DNA of 64,000 bases from Rhodospirillaceae bacterium (GTDB taxonomy: Bacteria; Pseudomonadota; Alphaproteobacteria; UBA8366; Aestuariispiraceae): assembly GCA_002709955.1 (NCBI GenBank), contig PAQY01000022.1, forward strand, positions 227,287 to 291,286, given 5' to 3'. Numbering within the stretch: position 1 is the stretch's first letter; the number at the start of each line of letters is the position of its first letter. Below, piece by piece: positions 24,576-33,330 of this stretch. The position numbers and the translations under genes were made by a program. The notes beneath the pieces were generated by a model. The model did not search any database, was not told the origin of the DNA, and was given only the letters and a program-made list of their open reading frames with translations.

Positions 24576-25778
24576 ATGAACTCGTTACACATTTATGATG
24601 TTGTGGTGATCGGCGGCGGCCCGTGTGGCGCGACTGCTGCGGATGATCTGGCGCGGGCTGGACGCTCTGTTCTGTTGCTGGACAAGGCAGGTCGGATCAA
24701 ACCCTGTGGCGGTGCAATTCCCCCGCGTCTGGTGAAAGATTTTAATATCGATGAACGGCAACTTGTTGCCAAAGTGCGCGGTGCGCGCATCATCTCCCCC
24801 AGTGATCGGCTGGTGGATATGCCCATTGACGACGGGTATGTCGCGATGGTGGACCGGGAGCATTTCGACGAATATCTGCGCCGCCGGGCAGGCCTGTCCG
24901 GGGCTATGCGGGCGACCGGTACATTTGAGCGACTGGAGCGCGATACCGATGGAACGGCGATCGTCTGCTATCGTATGGGAAAAGACGGACCGCTGGAGAC
25001 CGTGCGCTGTCGTACCGTCATCGGGGCGGATGGCGCGCGTTCCGTGGTCGCCAAACAGGCATTGCGGGAAGAACATGTCCCCTGCGTCTTTGCCTATCAT
25101 GAAATTGTCCGCGCGCCTGCCAATGACAGCGGCACCACCGCGCGGTATGATGGTCAACGCTGTGATGTCTATTATCAGGGCGGCCTGTCCCCTGATTTTT
25201 ATGCCTGGGTCTTTCCGCATGGCGACACGGCCAGCATCGGGACCGGCAGCGCCAATAAGGGGTTTTCCCTGCGTGGTGCGGTGGCCACCTTGCGGGAACA
25301 GAACGGCATGACCGGGCTGGAAACTGTAAGACGGGAAGGTGCGCCAATCCCCATGCGTCCACGCAAATGCTGGGATAATGGCAAGGATGTCCTGTTGGCG
25401 GGCGATGCGGCGGGCGTTGTCGCCCCGGCATCGGGTGAGGGGATATACTATGCCATGATCTGTGGTCGCTTTGCCGCTGAGGCGGTTGAGGAATTGCTGG
25501 CGACCGGCGATGTCAGGGCCCTGGCGCGCTGTCGCAAACGGTTTATGAAAGACCATGGGCGTGTCTTCTGGATTCTGGGAATCATGCAGAAATTCTGGTA
25601 CAGCAGCGATAAGCGCCGGGAACGGTTTGTATCCATGTGCAATGATGCGGATGTCCAGCGACTGACCTGGGAATCCTATATGAACAAGAAGCTGACGCGG
25701 CGGGATCCTATGGCCCATATCAAAATCTTCTTTAAAGATATGGCCCATTTATGCGGGTTCGTATCCTCTAAAGCTTAA
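24576..25778 (+). CDS. bchP: Geranylgeranyl (bacteriochlorophyll) reductase
   Basis: This 400-residue FAD-dependent reductase saturates the geranylgeranyl tail of bacteriochlorophyll to phytyl. The dinucleotide-binding motif VVVIGGGPCGATAADDLA is at the N-terminus, followed by KPCGGAIPPRLVKDF and the second FAD motif LLAGDAAGVVAPASGEGIYY. A GGGGAG site precedes the ATG. It is the last of the bacteriochlorophyll tail genes and is followed by tspO after four bases. Confidence 0.96.
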   Translation: MNSLHIYDVVVIGGGPCGATAADDLARAGRSVLLLDKAGRIKPCGGAIPPRLVKDFNIDERQLVAKVRGARIISPSDRLVDMPIDDGYVAMVDREHFDEYLRRRAGLSGAMRATGTFERLERDTDGTAIVCYRMGKDGPLETVRCRTVIGADGARSVVAKQALREEHVPCVFAYHEIVRAPANDSGTTARYDGQRCDVYYQGGLSPDFYAWVFPHGDTASIGTGSANKGFSLRGAVATLREQNGMTGLETVRREGAPIPMRPRKCWDNGKDVLLAGDAAGVVAPASGEGIYYAMICGRFAAEAVEELLATGDVRALARCRKRFMKDHGRVFWILGIMQKFWYSSDKRRERFVSMCNDADVQRLTWESYMNKKLTRRDPMAHIKIFFKDMAHLCGFVSSKA

Positions 25779-25782
25779 GCAT

Positions 25783-26280
25783 ATGATGCGTTTGCACAGT
25801 TTCCGCCCCTGGAAACCAACCCTGGCGGCGGGGGCCTGGGCTGTGCTGACTGCTGGGGTCGGCGGGGCGCTGACCACCATTGGCCCCTGGTATCACGACC
25901 TGGCAAAGCCGGTCGGCCAGCCCCCCGATTGGGCCTTCGGTCCCGCCTGGACCCTGATCTTCACGTTGACTGCCATTGCCGGGGTCTGGGCCTGGCGCGA
26001 CAGTGAAACTGCCCAACAGCGCCGACGCATCATTGTGGCCTTTATCCTGAATGGTGTCTTGAATGCCGCCTGGAGTGGTCTGTTCTTTACCCTCCAGCGA
26101 CCGGATTGGGGCCGGATAGAGGTCGTCTTTCTGTGGCTGTCGGTCGCCTGGATGATGTGGGTGGTTGCACCCTATTCGCGGCGCGCCATGCTGATGTTGA
26201 TCCCATACCTGCTGTGGGTCGGTTACGCATCGCATCTTAACTGTGGTGTTGTGCGTCTGAATGGGCCCTTTGGCGGATGA
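25783..26280 (+). CDS. tspO: TspO/MBR family tryptophan-rich sensory protein
   Basis: The 165-residue protein has five hydrophobic segments and the TspO signature: PPDWAFGPAWTLIFT in the first loop, NAAWSGLFF in the middle helix, and PYLLWVGYASHLN in the fifth helix. TspO binds porphyrins, and in Rhodobacter sphaeroides it lowers photosynthesis gene expression under oxygen, acting partly through the PpaA/PpsR system. Its placement directly behind bchP ties it to tetrapyrrole handling here. Start codons at 25783 and 25786 are both possible. It overlaps the following small gene by four bases. Confidence 0.92.
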   Translation: MMRLHSFRPWKPTLAAGAWAVLTAGVGGALTTIGPWYHDLAKPVGQPPDWAFGPAWTLIFTLTAIAGVWAWRDSETAQQRRRIIVAFILNGVLNAAWSGLFFTLQRPDWGRIEVVFLWLSVAWMMWVVAPYSRRAMLMLIPYLLWVGYASHLNCGVVRLNGPFGG

Positions 26281-26534
26281 TGCCCCCCGTCCCCCTGGTC
26301 CATATCGCAGATGCGATTTTACTTATCATCGCAGCAGAAGCGCTGTTCCTGATCTATCGTGCCAAAAACAAGGGTCCGACAGTGGCACGGTTTCTGCCAA
26401 ATCTGATTTCAGGGGCCTTTCTGGTTTTGGCCCTGCGCCTGGCTTTGGGGGAGGTGCATTGGCTGGCGCTGCTGGCCTGTCTGGCGGGCAGTTTTGCCGC
26501 CCACCTATATGACCTGTGGCGCATGCACCGGTAA
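26277..26534 (+). CDS. Small membrane protein of unknown function following tspO
   Basis: The 85-residue protein has three hydrophobic segments (about residues 7-26, 42-58 and 61-78) and a basic C-terminus (YDLWRMHR). Its start overlaps the tspO stop (ATGA), so it is likely translationally coupled and co-functional with TspO. I do not recognise a named family. Codon use and frame position relative to tspO support that it is real. Confidence 0.75.
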   Translation: MMPPVPLVHIADAILLIIAAEALFLIYRAKNKGPTVARFLPNLISGAFLVLALRLALGEVHWLALLACLAGSFAAHLYDLWRMHR

Positions 26535-26562
26535 GATTTCCGGCTGGATTAAAACGGATGTT

Positions 26563-27330
26563 CTAACGCGCATCCTTATCCGCGCGGGCCAGGGCCGCCA
26601 TCGGATCTTCCCGTGGCCCCAGAACTGCCTGACCAATCGCAACTTCCCCCGGTCGCAATTCCACCGCATCCGAATTGGAATCGATTTCTGCCGTTATTGC
26701 CTGGGCCAGGGCCAGGACGCGTTCTTCCGCTGCGGTACCAGCAAGACCGGTCAGCAGAACCAGGAACTCCCCATCCCCAATTCTACCCGCAGGTTCACTG
26801 TCTTCCAGGGCCGCCCGCAGGGCCTTGCCCAGGGCGGTCATAACCTTCTCTGCCGCTGCCCGTCCGACCGTATCGCGAAACCGGGCAAACCCGCTTACCT
26901 GCAATAAGGCAATTTCACTAGCGCGCCCTTCCTGACGGTCCAGCATCTCCAAGTGCTGAATTTCCGCCAGCAAAGTGTCCTGGCGCAGCAGCCGCGTCTC
27001 GGGGTCATGATGCCGCTCATCTTCTAGCCAGGCCAGCCGTCGATCCGCCGCCTGCAACGCATCCTGCAATTCTGTCAGTGTCTGCGTGAAGGCCTGTAGC
27101 GCGGCCCTTGTGTCAGGGTCTGCGGATTCCAGATCCAGTTGATGGACCTCAATCGGGTCTTCATCAGTCCCCCCCTTTGCCTGGCGGTCCCGCCAGGCAT
27201 CCAGGGCATCTCGCTCCCGCTCTGCCGGGGATTTCAAATGGGTCGATGTAACACCTGCATAAGCAGACACGCCGCTGCGCTGAGCGAACGGGGTTTCATG
27301 CTTCACAAGGTTGGTTTCATCTGTCTTCAT
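26563..27330 (-). CDS. GGDEF-like domain protein, probably inactive
   Basis: The 255-residue product has a charged N-terminal half with a helical coiled-coil stretch (about residues 85-125). It then has a C-terminal domain shaped like a diguanylate cyclase: DPETRLLRQDTLLAEI, then RIGDGEFLVLLTG where active enzymes have RYGGDEF. The active-site GGDEF is GDGEF, so catalysis is doubtful; it could bind nucleotide or a partner instead. The ATG at 27330 follows GGAGA; a GTG five codons upstream is less likely. It converges with the tspO unit and diverges from purE. Confidence 0.75.
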   Translation of the reverse strand: MKTDETNLVKHETPFAQRSGVSAYAGVTSTHLKSPAERERDALDAWRDRQAKGGTDEDPIEVHQLDLESADPDTRAALQAFTQTLTELQDALQAADRRLAWLEDERHHDPETRLLRQDTLLAEIQHLEMLDRQEGRASEIALLQVSGFARFRDTVGRAAAEKVMTALGKALRAALEDSEPAGRIGDGEFLVLLTGLAGTAAEERVLALAQAITAEIDSNSDAVELRPGEVAIGQAVLGPREDPMAALARADKDAR

Positions 27331-27436
27331 GCTGTCTCCATACACGACTTGCGCCCACGCGCCGCGTCCTTATACTCGCGCCCTTCCCGGTCACTTACCG
27401 GGCTATTACATACTAGCACAAAGGTGAGGAAAGACG

Positions 27437-27949
27437 ATGAGCGATGCGCCCCTGATCGGCATTGTGCCCCTGGTCGGCATTGTTATGGGCAGTCAGTCCG
27501 ACTGGCCAACGATGAAACACGCCGCTGCCGTCCTGGAAACCCTGGGAATCGCCCATGAGGTCAAAATCGTTTCTGCCCACCGCACACCAAAACGCATGGT
27601 CAGCTATGCCGAAACCGCGCGGGATCGCGGATTGAAGGTTATCATCGCCGGGGCCGGAGGAGCCGCCCACTTGCCAGGTATGATCGCCTCGATGACCCCG
27701 CTGCCGGTTTTTGGCGTCCCGGTAGAATCCACGGTCATGAAGGGCCAGGACAGCCTGTTATCCATCGTCCAGATGCCAGCGGGCATTCCTGTCGGGACGC
27801 TGGCCATCGGGCGATCCGGCGCGGTCAATGCCGGCCTGCTGGCAGGATCCGTGATTGCCCTGAATGATCCAAAGGTCGCTGCCGCCTTGGACACGTATCG
27901 CGCGACACAAACTGCAGGCATTGCTGAGGAACCTAACCGTGATGATTGA
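27437..27949 (+). CDS. purE: N5-carboxyaminoimidazole ribonucleotide mutase
   Basis: The 170-residue class I PurE converts N5-CAIR to CAIR in purine synthesis. The substrate site motifs are present: [22 protein letters not shown] and [11 protein letters not shown]. The N-terminus contains an 18-base near-duplication (27449-27466 and 27467-27484) that gives a repeated [12 protein letters not shown] before the usual start of the fold. A GAGGAAAG site precedes the ATG. It overlaps purK by eight bases, forming the usual purEK operon. Confidence 0.96.
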   Translation: MSDAPLIGIVPLVGIVMGSQSDWPTMKHAAAVLETLGIAHEVKIVSAHRTPKRMVSYAETARDRGLKVIIAGAGGAAHLPGMIASMTPLPVFGVPVESTVMKGQDSLLSIVQMPAGIPVGTLAIGRSGAVNAGLLAGSVIALNDPKVAAALDTYRATQTAGIAEEPNRDD

Positions 27950-29048
27950 TGGCACGCTTCCCCCCGGCAGCACGATTGGCATTCTGGGCGGCGGGCAATT
28001 GGGCCGCATGCTGGCAATCGCGGCTGCACGTCTGGGCTATCGCTGTCACATTTTTGAACCCCAGATCGATTGCCCGGCCAGCCATGTCGCCCAGCATACC
28101 GCCGCTGGCTATGATGATACCGCCGCGCTGGATGCCTTTGCCAAATCGGTTGATGTTGTCACCCTGGAATTTGAAAATGTCCCGATTGCTGCGGTTCAGC
28201 GTTTGGCGGAAACTGTGCCGGTTCGCCCGGGGGCCAGTGCCCTGGCCATCGCGCAGGACCGGGTGACAGAGAAATCCTTCCTGAACAAGGCCGGGATCGA
28301 AACCGCCCCCTGGGCCGCGGTCCAGTCACAATCAGATTTGGATACTGCCTTGCAGAGCATTGGCCTGCCTGGCGTTCTGAAAACAGCCCGCCTGGGCTAT
28401 GACGGCAAGGGGCAGGCAACCCTGCGGAACGCAGCGGATGCAACAGGGGCGTATGAAAAACTAGGCTCTGTGCCCTGTGTTCTGGAAGGCTTTGTCGATT
28501 TTGCCCTGGAAATTTCCGTGCTTGCCGCGCGCGGCCTGGATGGGTCCATCGCCTGTTTTGAGCCGGTGGAGAATATTCATCGCGATCATATTTTGCACAG
28601 AACCCTTGTCCCGGCGCGCATTGATGCGACCGTCGCCCAGCGCGCGACCCAGATCGCAACCCAGACGATTGAGGCACTGGATTACATCGGCTTGCTGGCA
28701 GTAGAAATGTTTGTCTGTCGCGATGGGCGTGTGCTGGTCAATGAAATGGCCCCCCGGCCCCATAATTCCGGGCATTGGTCAATCGATGGCGCCGCGACCT
28801 GTCAGTTTGAACAAACAGTGCGCGCCATTTGCGGCCTGCCCTTGGGCGATACGACGCGGATCAGCGATTGTGAAATGCGAAACCTGATTGGCGATGAAGC
28901 CAATGACTGGCCCGAAATTCTGGCCCAGCCCGGCGCACGGCTGCATTTATATGGCAAGGCCGAAAGCCGGCCCGGTCGCAAGATGGGCCATGTGACGACG
29001 CTGCACCGACCCGCCCTTACCGAACGGCCCAGTAAATCCCAGAGCTGA
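27942..29048 (+). CDS. purK: N5-carboxyaminoimidazole ribonucleotide synthase
   Basis: The 368-residue ATP-grasp enzyme makes N5-CAIR from AIR, bicarbonate and [19 protein letters not shown] is at the N-terminus, and the ATP-grasp motifs [13 protein letters not shown] and [17 protein letters not shown] are clear. The ATG at 27942 lies inside the end of purE, consistent with coupling; earlier in-frame starts would run deep into purE. Its last 32 bases overlap, in convergent orientation, the small membrane protein gene at 29017-29367. Confidence 0.96.
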   Translation: MIDGTLPPGSTIGILGGGQLGRMLAIAAARLGYRCHIFEPQIDCPASHVAQHTAAGYDDTAALDAFAKSVDVVTLEFENVPIAAVQRLAETVPVRPGASALAIAQDRVTEKSFLNKAGIETAPWAAVQSQSDLDTALQSIGLPGVLKTARLGYDGKGQATLRNAADATGAYEKLGSVPCVLEGFVDFALEISVLAARGLDGSIACFEPVENIHRDHILHRTLVPARIDATVAQRATQIATQTIEALDYIGLLAVEMFVCRDGRVLVNEMAPRPHNSGHWSIDGAATCQFEQTVRAICGLPLGDTTRISDCEMRNLIGDEANDWPEILAQPGARLHLYGKAESRPGRKMGHVTTLHRPALTERPSKSQS

Positions 29049-29367
29049 TAAAGACGGGCACCCAAAGAAACGGGGCCAGCGCAAACAACATCGACAGCGT
29101 ATAAATTTTCCGGCTGTGCAACAGAACGGCCAAACCGATCAGGATCATACCGCTGACCGGATAGTAAATTGCCGCATCCGCCATTCCCCAGGGCATATTG
29201 CGCAGTGAATCCCAAAGGATCATCACCACAACAGCCATCAGTACGCCCAGGGGACACAAGGCCGCTGCGGCAATAACGATGGCATTGCGCGAGACCAGTT
29301 GCGCCTCTTCCCGCCATCCCTTTGCCTTCGCGTCTTGCAATTCCTCCCGCAGGTGCTTGATCAGCAT
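29017..29367 (-). CDS. Small membrane protein, function unknown
   Basis: The 116-residue protein has a charged N-terminal helix (EELQDAKAKGWREEAQLV) and three hydrophobic segments (about residues 28-52, 66-84 and 88-112). I do not recognise a family. It follows coq9 by nine bases on the same strand and converges with, and overlaps, the end of purK. Its place directly behind coq9 suggests co-transcription. Existence is supported by clean hydrophobic periodicity rather than by homology. Confidence 0.6.
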   Translation of the reverse strand: MLIKHLREELQDAKAKGWREEAQLVSRNAIVIAAAALCPLGVLMAVVVMILWDSLRNMPWGMADAAIYYPVSGMILIGLAVLLHSRKIYTLSMLFALAPFLWVPVFISSGIYWAVR

Positions 29368-29376
29368 AGGGCAGGC

Positions 29377-30081
29377 TTACCAAGTGCCGCGCATGCCGCC
29401 GCGCCCGAACGACCGAAAGGCCTTCATCCGGGCTGCCATGCGACCCGGAACATTCAACGGCAATCGTTGCGCCACGGCGGAAACGCGGCTTTTCAGTTTC
29501 GGGATTTGCATCACATTTTCGATCCGACGATCCAGAAACGCGCGTGTTTCGGAAAAATCCTCCGTCTGATCATTCAACCAGACCATCAGGGTCGAAGAAT
29601 AAACCCCGCTTAACAACATCCGTTTGGAATAGAAATTCCAATCCGTGGAGCGATCCCCCGCCGCAAACCACATATCGTCAACCGTGCGGTACAGCAGTTG
29701 CAGGGCCAGACCGGCATTCTGGGGTTTTGACAGGATAGCCAGCCCCCGTCGAATGGCTTCGCGGTCTTGGGCATTCTGCTCCAGCCGTGTCATCACGGCG
29801 GTGGCGATCCTTTCGCGAATTTTCAGACTGTCCAAATCCGCCTTCTCCAATGCGGCCATCATGCGCCGGTCGGCCATCTGACTGTGCCAGGCGATCATGT
29901 CCCGCGCATCGCCTGGATACAGCGCTTGGGCGTCGGACTTATCCAGGCCAATATCTTCCGCCCCGCGCAGCAAGGCCGCACGGGTCCAGCCGTCAAATGG
30001 AACATGCATCACAACGGCGGTAATCAATTGATCGCGCTGGGATCTGATATCCGATTGATCGGCGTCGGGGTTTTTTACCAT
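29377..30081 (-). CDS. COQ9 family protein (ubiquinone biosynthesis)
   Basis: The 234-residue protein begins with a TetR-like helical region (VPFDGWTRAALLRGAEDIGLD) followed by the COQ9 domain, with DMIAWHSQMADRRM and STDWNFYSKRMLLSGVYSSTLM. COQ9 binds lipids and presents ubiquinone precursors to COQ7 in mitochondria; the alphaproteobacterial protein is presumed to act similarly. The ATG at 30081 follows AGGAGA, and the 29 residues before it in the open frame are not family-like. It is 25 bases downstream of def. Confidence 0.9.
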   Translation of the reverse strand: MVKNPDADQSDIRSQRDQLITAVVMHVPFDGWTRAALLRGAEDIGLDKSDAQALYPGDARDMIAWHSQMADRRMMAALEKADLDSLKIRERIATAVMTRLEQNAQDREAIRRGLAILSKPQNAGLALQLLYRTVDDMWFAAGDRSTDWNFYSKRMLLSGVYSSTLMVWLNDQTEDFSETRAFLDRRIENVMQIPKLKSRVSAVAQRLPLNVPGRMAARMKAFRSFGRGGMRGTW

Positions 30082-30106
30082 TGCTGCATCTCTCCTTCTG
30101 CTTTGC

Positions 30107-30676
30107 CTAATCCTTTGGCACAGTTGCCTGTGCCGACAGCAGGCGCTGGGCTTTCTCGGGCACACCATGGCGCAACTCTTCCCGAAAGATCAATAAACTT
30201 AGATCATCCATGCGCTGTGGGTAGAGGATTCCATCAAGATGATCACATTCATGCTGCAACACCCGGGCATGAAACCCGTCATAATGTTCATCAATCGACT
30301 TTCCGTCCGGCGTTTCCGCCTGCAGGCGAATGCGGGTTGGGCGCGGGACGACCCCTACCATATCGGGCACAGACAGGCACCCTTCCCAATCATAGGCGAT
30401 TTCTTCCCCGATTGGCGTGATGATCGGGTTGATCAAACAGGTCAAGGGCACGGCGGGTTTATCCTTCCCGGCCCGCCCTGCCGACACATAATAGACAACC
30501 GCCCGCAGCGGCGCGTAAACCTGTGGGGCGGCCAGCCCTGTCCCTTCGGCATCTTCCATTGTCTCGATCATATCCGCCAGCAAGCGTTTAATATCTGGTG
30601 AAGCGGGATCAGATATTGGCTGTGCGACCTGTCGCAGGACCGGATGGCCCATGCGCGCGATCTTAAGGATTGCCAT
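30107..30676 (-). CDS. def: Peptide deformylase
   Basis: The 189-residue metalloenzyme removes the N-formyl group from nascent proteins. All three motifs are present: GTGLAAPQV, EGCLSVP and QHECDHLDG, giving the metal ligands Cys, His and His and the catalytic Glu. The ATG at 30676 starts the family-typical MAILKIARMGHPVLR. The gene is not next to fmt here but heads a unit with coq9. It diverges from rpsU. Confidence 0.95.
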   Translation of the reverse strand: MAILKIARMGHPVLRQVAQPISDPASPDIKRLLADMIETMEDAEGTGLAAPQVYAPLRAVVYYVSAGRAGKDKPAVPLTCLINPIITPIGEEIAYDWEGCLSVPDMVGVVPRPTRIRLQAETPDGKSIDEHYDGFHARVLQHECDHLDGILYPQRMDDLSLLIFREELRHGVPEKAQRLLSAQATVPKD

Positions 30677-30712
30677 TTTCACACCCTTTCCGTGTCGGGC
30701 TGTCTTTAAGGG

Positions 30713-30741
30713 TTCACAAACCCTAAATGAAGTGCTATACG
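30713..30741 (+). promoter_or_regulatory. Predicted rpsU promoter
   Basis: TTCACA (30713-30718), a 17-base spacer and TATACG (30736-30741), 78 bases before the rpsU start. The -35 matches consensus at five of six positions and the -10 at four of six. Part of it lies in a small dyad AGGGTT/AACCCT (30709-30724). Confidence 0.5.
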
Positions 30742-30818
30742 CCGCCCTCATCTTCGAGGGATACGCTCTCGTAGTCTATGAATGAAACTTCAATCGCTTG
30801 AAAGGCGGGTGAAAGCAA

Positions 30819-31022
30819 GTGCAGGTCATCGTACGCGATAATAACGTCGATCAGGCTCTTCGTGCGCTCAAGAAAAAATTGCAGCGTGAAGGCGTCTTCC
30901 GGGAAATGAAGCTTCGTCGGCATTTTGAAAAGCCGTCGGAAAAGAAAGCCCGTGAAAAGGCAGAAGCGCAGCGGCGCCACCGTAAACTCTTACGGAAGCG
31001 CCTGGAGCGTGAAGGGTTCTAG
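30819..31022 (+). CDS. rpsU: 30S ribosomal protein bS21
   Basis: The 67-residue, highly basic protein has the bS21 start [20 protein letters not shown] and the Arg/Lys-rich helical C-terminus ([15 protein letters not shown]). It joins the 30S platform and supports mRNA binding. It starts with GTG, where the frame fits the family exactly; no ATG is available. It forms a single-gene unit with its own promoter and terminator. Confidence 0.97.
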   Translation: MQVIVRDNNVDQALRALKKKLQREGVFREMKLRRHFEKPSEKKAREKAEAQRRHRKLLRKRLEREGF

Positions 31023-31075
31023 ATTAACGGACCTGTCACCGACCCTCTCGGGGATCGGTTGATTGTTACAGTGGA

Positions 31076-31109
31076 AACGCTCTTGAGCCCCAGGTTCGAG
31101 GGCGTTTTT
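31076..31109 (+). terminator. Rho-independent terminator of rpsU
   Basis: An 11-base-pair stem (left arm 31076-31086, right arm 31096-31106, two G-U pairs) with a nine-base loop is followed by TTTTT. It lies 53 bases after the rpsU stop. A smaller ACCGA/TCGGT hairpin precedes it. Confidence 0.85.
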
Positions 31110-31131
31110 GCATTTAAAGCCAGTTTTTATG

Positions 31132-32439
31132 CTATTGCTTGATATCCACAAAATCTAATCGTGTCTTCAGATGGTCCAGGTCTTCCGGCAGGGGATTGCT
31201 GCTGGCATAGCTGTCATAAACCAACTGACCATGGGCGCGCAGCAGGTCACCCAGCTTGGGATGGGCGATTTCGCTTAAACGGGACAGGGCATCCGCCAGC
31301 GTCACCAGCATCAGCAAATTGTCCGATGACGACCGGCGCAGCGGGTGAAACACGGCATCAATCAAGCTGTTGGCAGTATAACCCGGTATCAGAACCCGCA
31401 CACAGCCATCCTCATCGACAATACTTTGTTCTGTCAGGCCACATTGGACGCTGCTGTTCAGCGCGCCGGTCAGCCGGTCAATACAACTGATTGCGGTAAA
31501 AGTGTCATTCACCCCAGGCGACAGTGCCCGCAACGCGATTTCAATCAGAACATTGATCGCATATTCGATATCATCAACGGCACTGCGCGATTTGGTCAGA
31601 TACACACACGTGATAATCTGTTCGTGGATCGACTCGCGCGTCTCATCATCCAGCTTTCTGGCGGCGGTGACGGTGATGAATTGCTGATCCTTTAGCACGA
31701 AGGTGCCGATCTTTTTCAGCAATTGTATTTCCAGGTCATGTTCACAGGCCAGGGCATACAGGGTTTCCTGTTCCACCATGGTCAGATAGCCGTTTTCGAC
31801 ACTCTTTAGGGGGAAACAATCTTGCTCTTTAAGGGATCGGCTGGTCTTTCCCGCCTGTTTTTCGACACTTTTCACGATCTGGGACAGTTTATCTTCCAAC
31901 CGTCGTGAAATTTCTGCGACTTCTTCATCAATCATCACACTGCGCGACACGGATTGAACAAAATAGATCAACTGTAAAACCGACAAAACGGCCAAAAGGA
32001 AGGAAAAATTGACCGACAGAACCGGAACATTGGTTTCTGATGTCTGGTGCAACACCGTCAGGGAAACCAGGAAGGTGGCCCCCAATAAACCTGCGGTAAT
32101 CTGATTGACGCGATCACCGGTAAATCGCTGCAACAGGCGCGGCCCGATATTTCCCGCCGCCAGTGTGAATACAATCAGGACCAGCGAATAAACCAGGCCC
32201 AATGTCGTAATGGCCGCACCAGAGACAACCGACAGAACACTTTCCGCCGTATCCTTTGCGACCCAGAACCAGCCCGCCTGTAAAAAATCCGGCAAATGCG
32301 GTTGCAGTCTGCGATCCAGGAACAACAGAAGCATCGAAAACAGCCAGATCGAAATGGCAATGACACCAGGAATCGTCGCCAGGGCCCGGATCTTGAAAAC
32401 TTCACCAATGGCGTATTTCAGCGTTATCAGAAAACCCAC
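31132..32439 (-). CDS. DUF2254 family membrane protein
   Basis: The 435-residue protein has four hydrophobic segments in its first 170 residues (about 20-42, 70-95, 115-132 and 143-162) and then a large soluble domain. The segment TLGLVYSLVLIVFTLAAGNIGPRLLQRF is typical of DUF2254 proteins, as is a late SPGVNDTFTAISCIDRL region. The function of this family is unknown. The gene is followed on the same strand by nothing until rpsU's terminator, and its start lies two bases after the ubiG stop. Confidence 0.85.
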   Translation of the reverse strand: MGFLITLKYAIGEVFKIRALATIPGVIAISIWLFSMLLLFLDRRLQPHLPDFLQAGWFWVAKDTAESVLSVVSGAAITTLGLVYSLVLIVFTLAAGNIGPRLLQRFTGDRVNQITAGLLGATFLVSLTVLHQTSETNVPVLSVNFSFLLAVLSVLQLIYFVQSVSRSVMIDEEVAEISRRLEDKLSQIVKSVEKQAGKTSRSLKEQDCFPLKSVENGYLTMVEQETLYALACEHDLEIQLLKKIGTFVLKDQQFITVTAARKLDDETRESIHEQIITCVYLTKSRSAVDDIEYAINVLIEIALRALSPGVNDTFTAISCIDRLTGALNSSVQCGLTEQSIVDEDGCVRVLIPGYTANSLIDAVFHPLRRSSSDNLLMLVTLADALSRLSEIAHPKLGDLLRAHGQLVYDSYASSNPLPEDLDHLKTRLDFVDIKQ

Positions 32440-32441
32440 AA

Positions 32442-33188
32442 CTATCCTTTCACGGCAAAGGCCAGATAATTCACATCGATATCGCGCGGGGCCAGATAAA
32501 AATCATCCTGAACAGGGTTATACGCCATACCACAGACATCCGCGACGACCATCCCAGTCGGGCGCAAGGCAGCCGCCAATTCGCTGGGTTTTACAAATTT
32601 CCGCCAATCATGGGTGCCGCGCGGCAGCCAGCGCAGCACGTATTCGGCCCCGACAACGCCCAAGGCAAAGGATTTTGCCGTCCGGTTGAATGTCGACAGT
32701 GCCATTGCGCCACCCGGTCGAACCAATGCCGCAGCATCTTCAATGAAGGCTTGCAAATCGGACACATGTTCGACCACTTCCATATTCACGACGGCATCAA
32801 ACTGTTCGCCTTGCGCCACCAGATCATCGGCGGTTGTGTGGCGGTAGCGGATATCCAACCCCATGCGTTGGGCATGGTTATAGGCAACATCAATAGACTG
32901 CCCTGTGGCGTCCACGCCCGTCACAGCTGCACCAAGGCGGCTCAGGGGCTCACAAATCAAGCCACCGCCACAGCCGATATCGCATATCGTAAGGCCTGAC
33001 AGCGGCTTTGGCCCCAAGGGATCCCGCCCAAACCGGGCACACAGGCGGTCACGGATATAGCCGATGCGCACGGGGTTTAACATGTGCAGCGGCTTGAACT
33101 CCCCATCCGGGTCCCACCACTGGTCCGCAATGGCGGCAAATTTTTCGATCTCTTTTTGGTCAACCGTTGATGCAGCACGTTCAGTCAT
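32442..33188 (-). CDS. ubiG: Ubiquinone biosynthesis O-methyltransferase
   Basis: The 248-residue SAM-dependent methyltransferase carries out the two O-methylations of ubiquinone synthesis. The N-terminal FAAIADQWWDPDGEFKPLH motif is diagnostic, followed by the SAM site ICDIGCGGGLICEPLSRLGA and FNRTAKSFALGVVGAEYVLRW. The ATG at 33188 gives the standard start; the long upstream open frame is a shadow of lysC's leader. It diverges from lysC, the usual alphaproteobacterial pairing. Confidence 0.96.
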   Translation of the reverse strand: MTERAASTVDQKEIEKFAAIADQWWDPDGEFKPLHMLNPVRIGYIRDRLCARFGRDPLGPKPLSGLTICDIGCGGGLICEPLSRLGAAVTGVDATGQSIDVAYNHAQRMGLDIRYRHTTADDLVAQGEQFDAVVNMEVVEHVSDLQAFIEDAAALVRPGGAMALSTFNRTAKSFALGVVGAEYVLRWLPRGTHDWRKFVKPSELAAALRPTGMVVADVCGMAYNPVQDDFYLAPRDIDVNYLAFAVKG

Positions 33189-33330
33189 AGGGAATTTCCG
33201 ATTCAAGTTGGTAATTCTTGCACGCGAAACCTGTAGCGAGTATGGATACGCCGCCCGCGCGGGGCAAGCGGTCGCATGCCGCAACAGCCAAGGTTTTTCT
33301 GGTATTCTTGAAGAAGGCGATCCCGAAGAG

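Noticed and set aside
24585..25748. A 387-codon minus-strand open frame opposite bchP
   Set aside because: Antisense shadow of bchP; no ribosome binding site and no recognisable domain.
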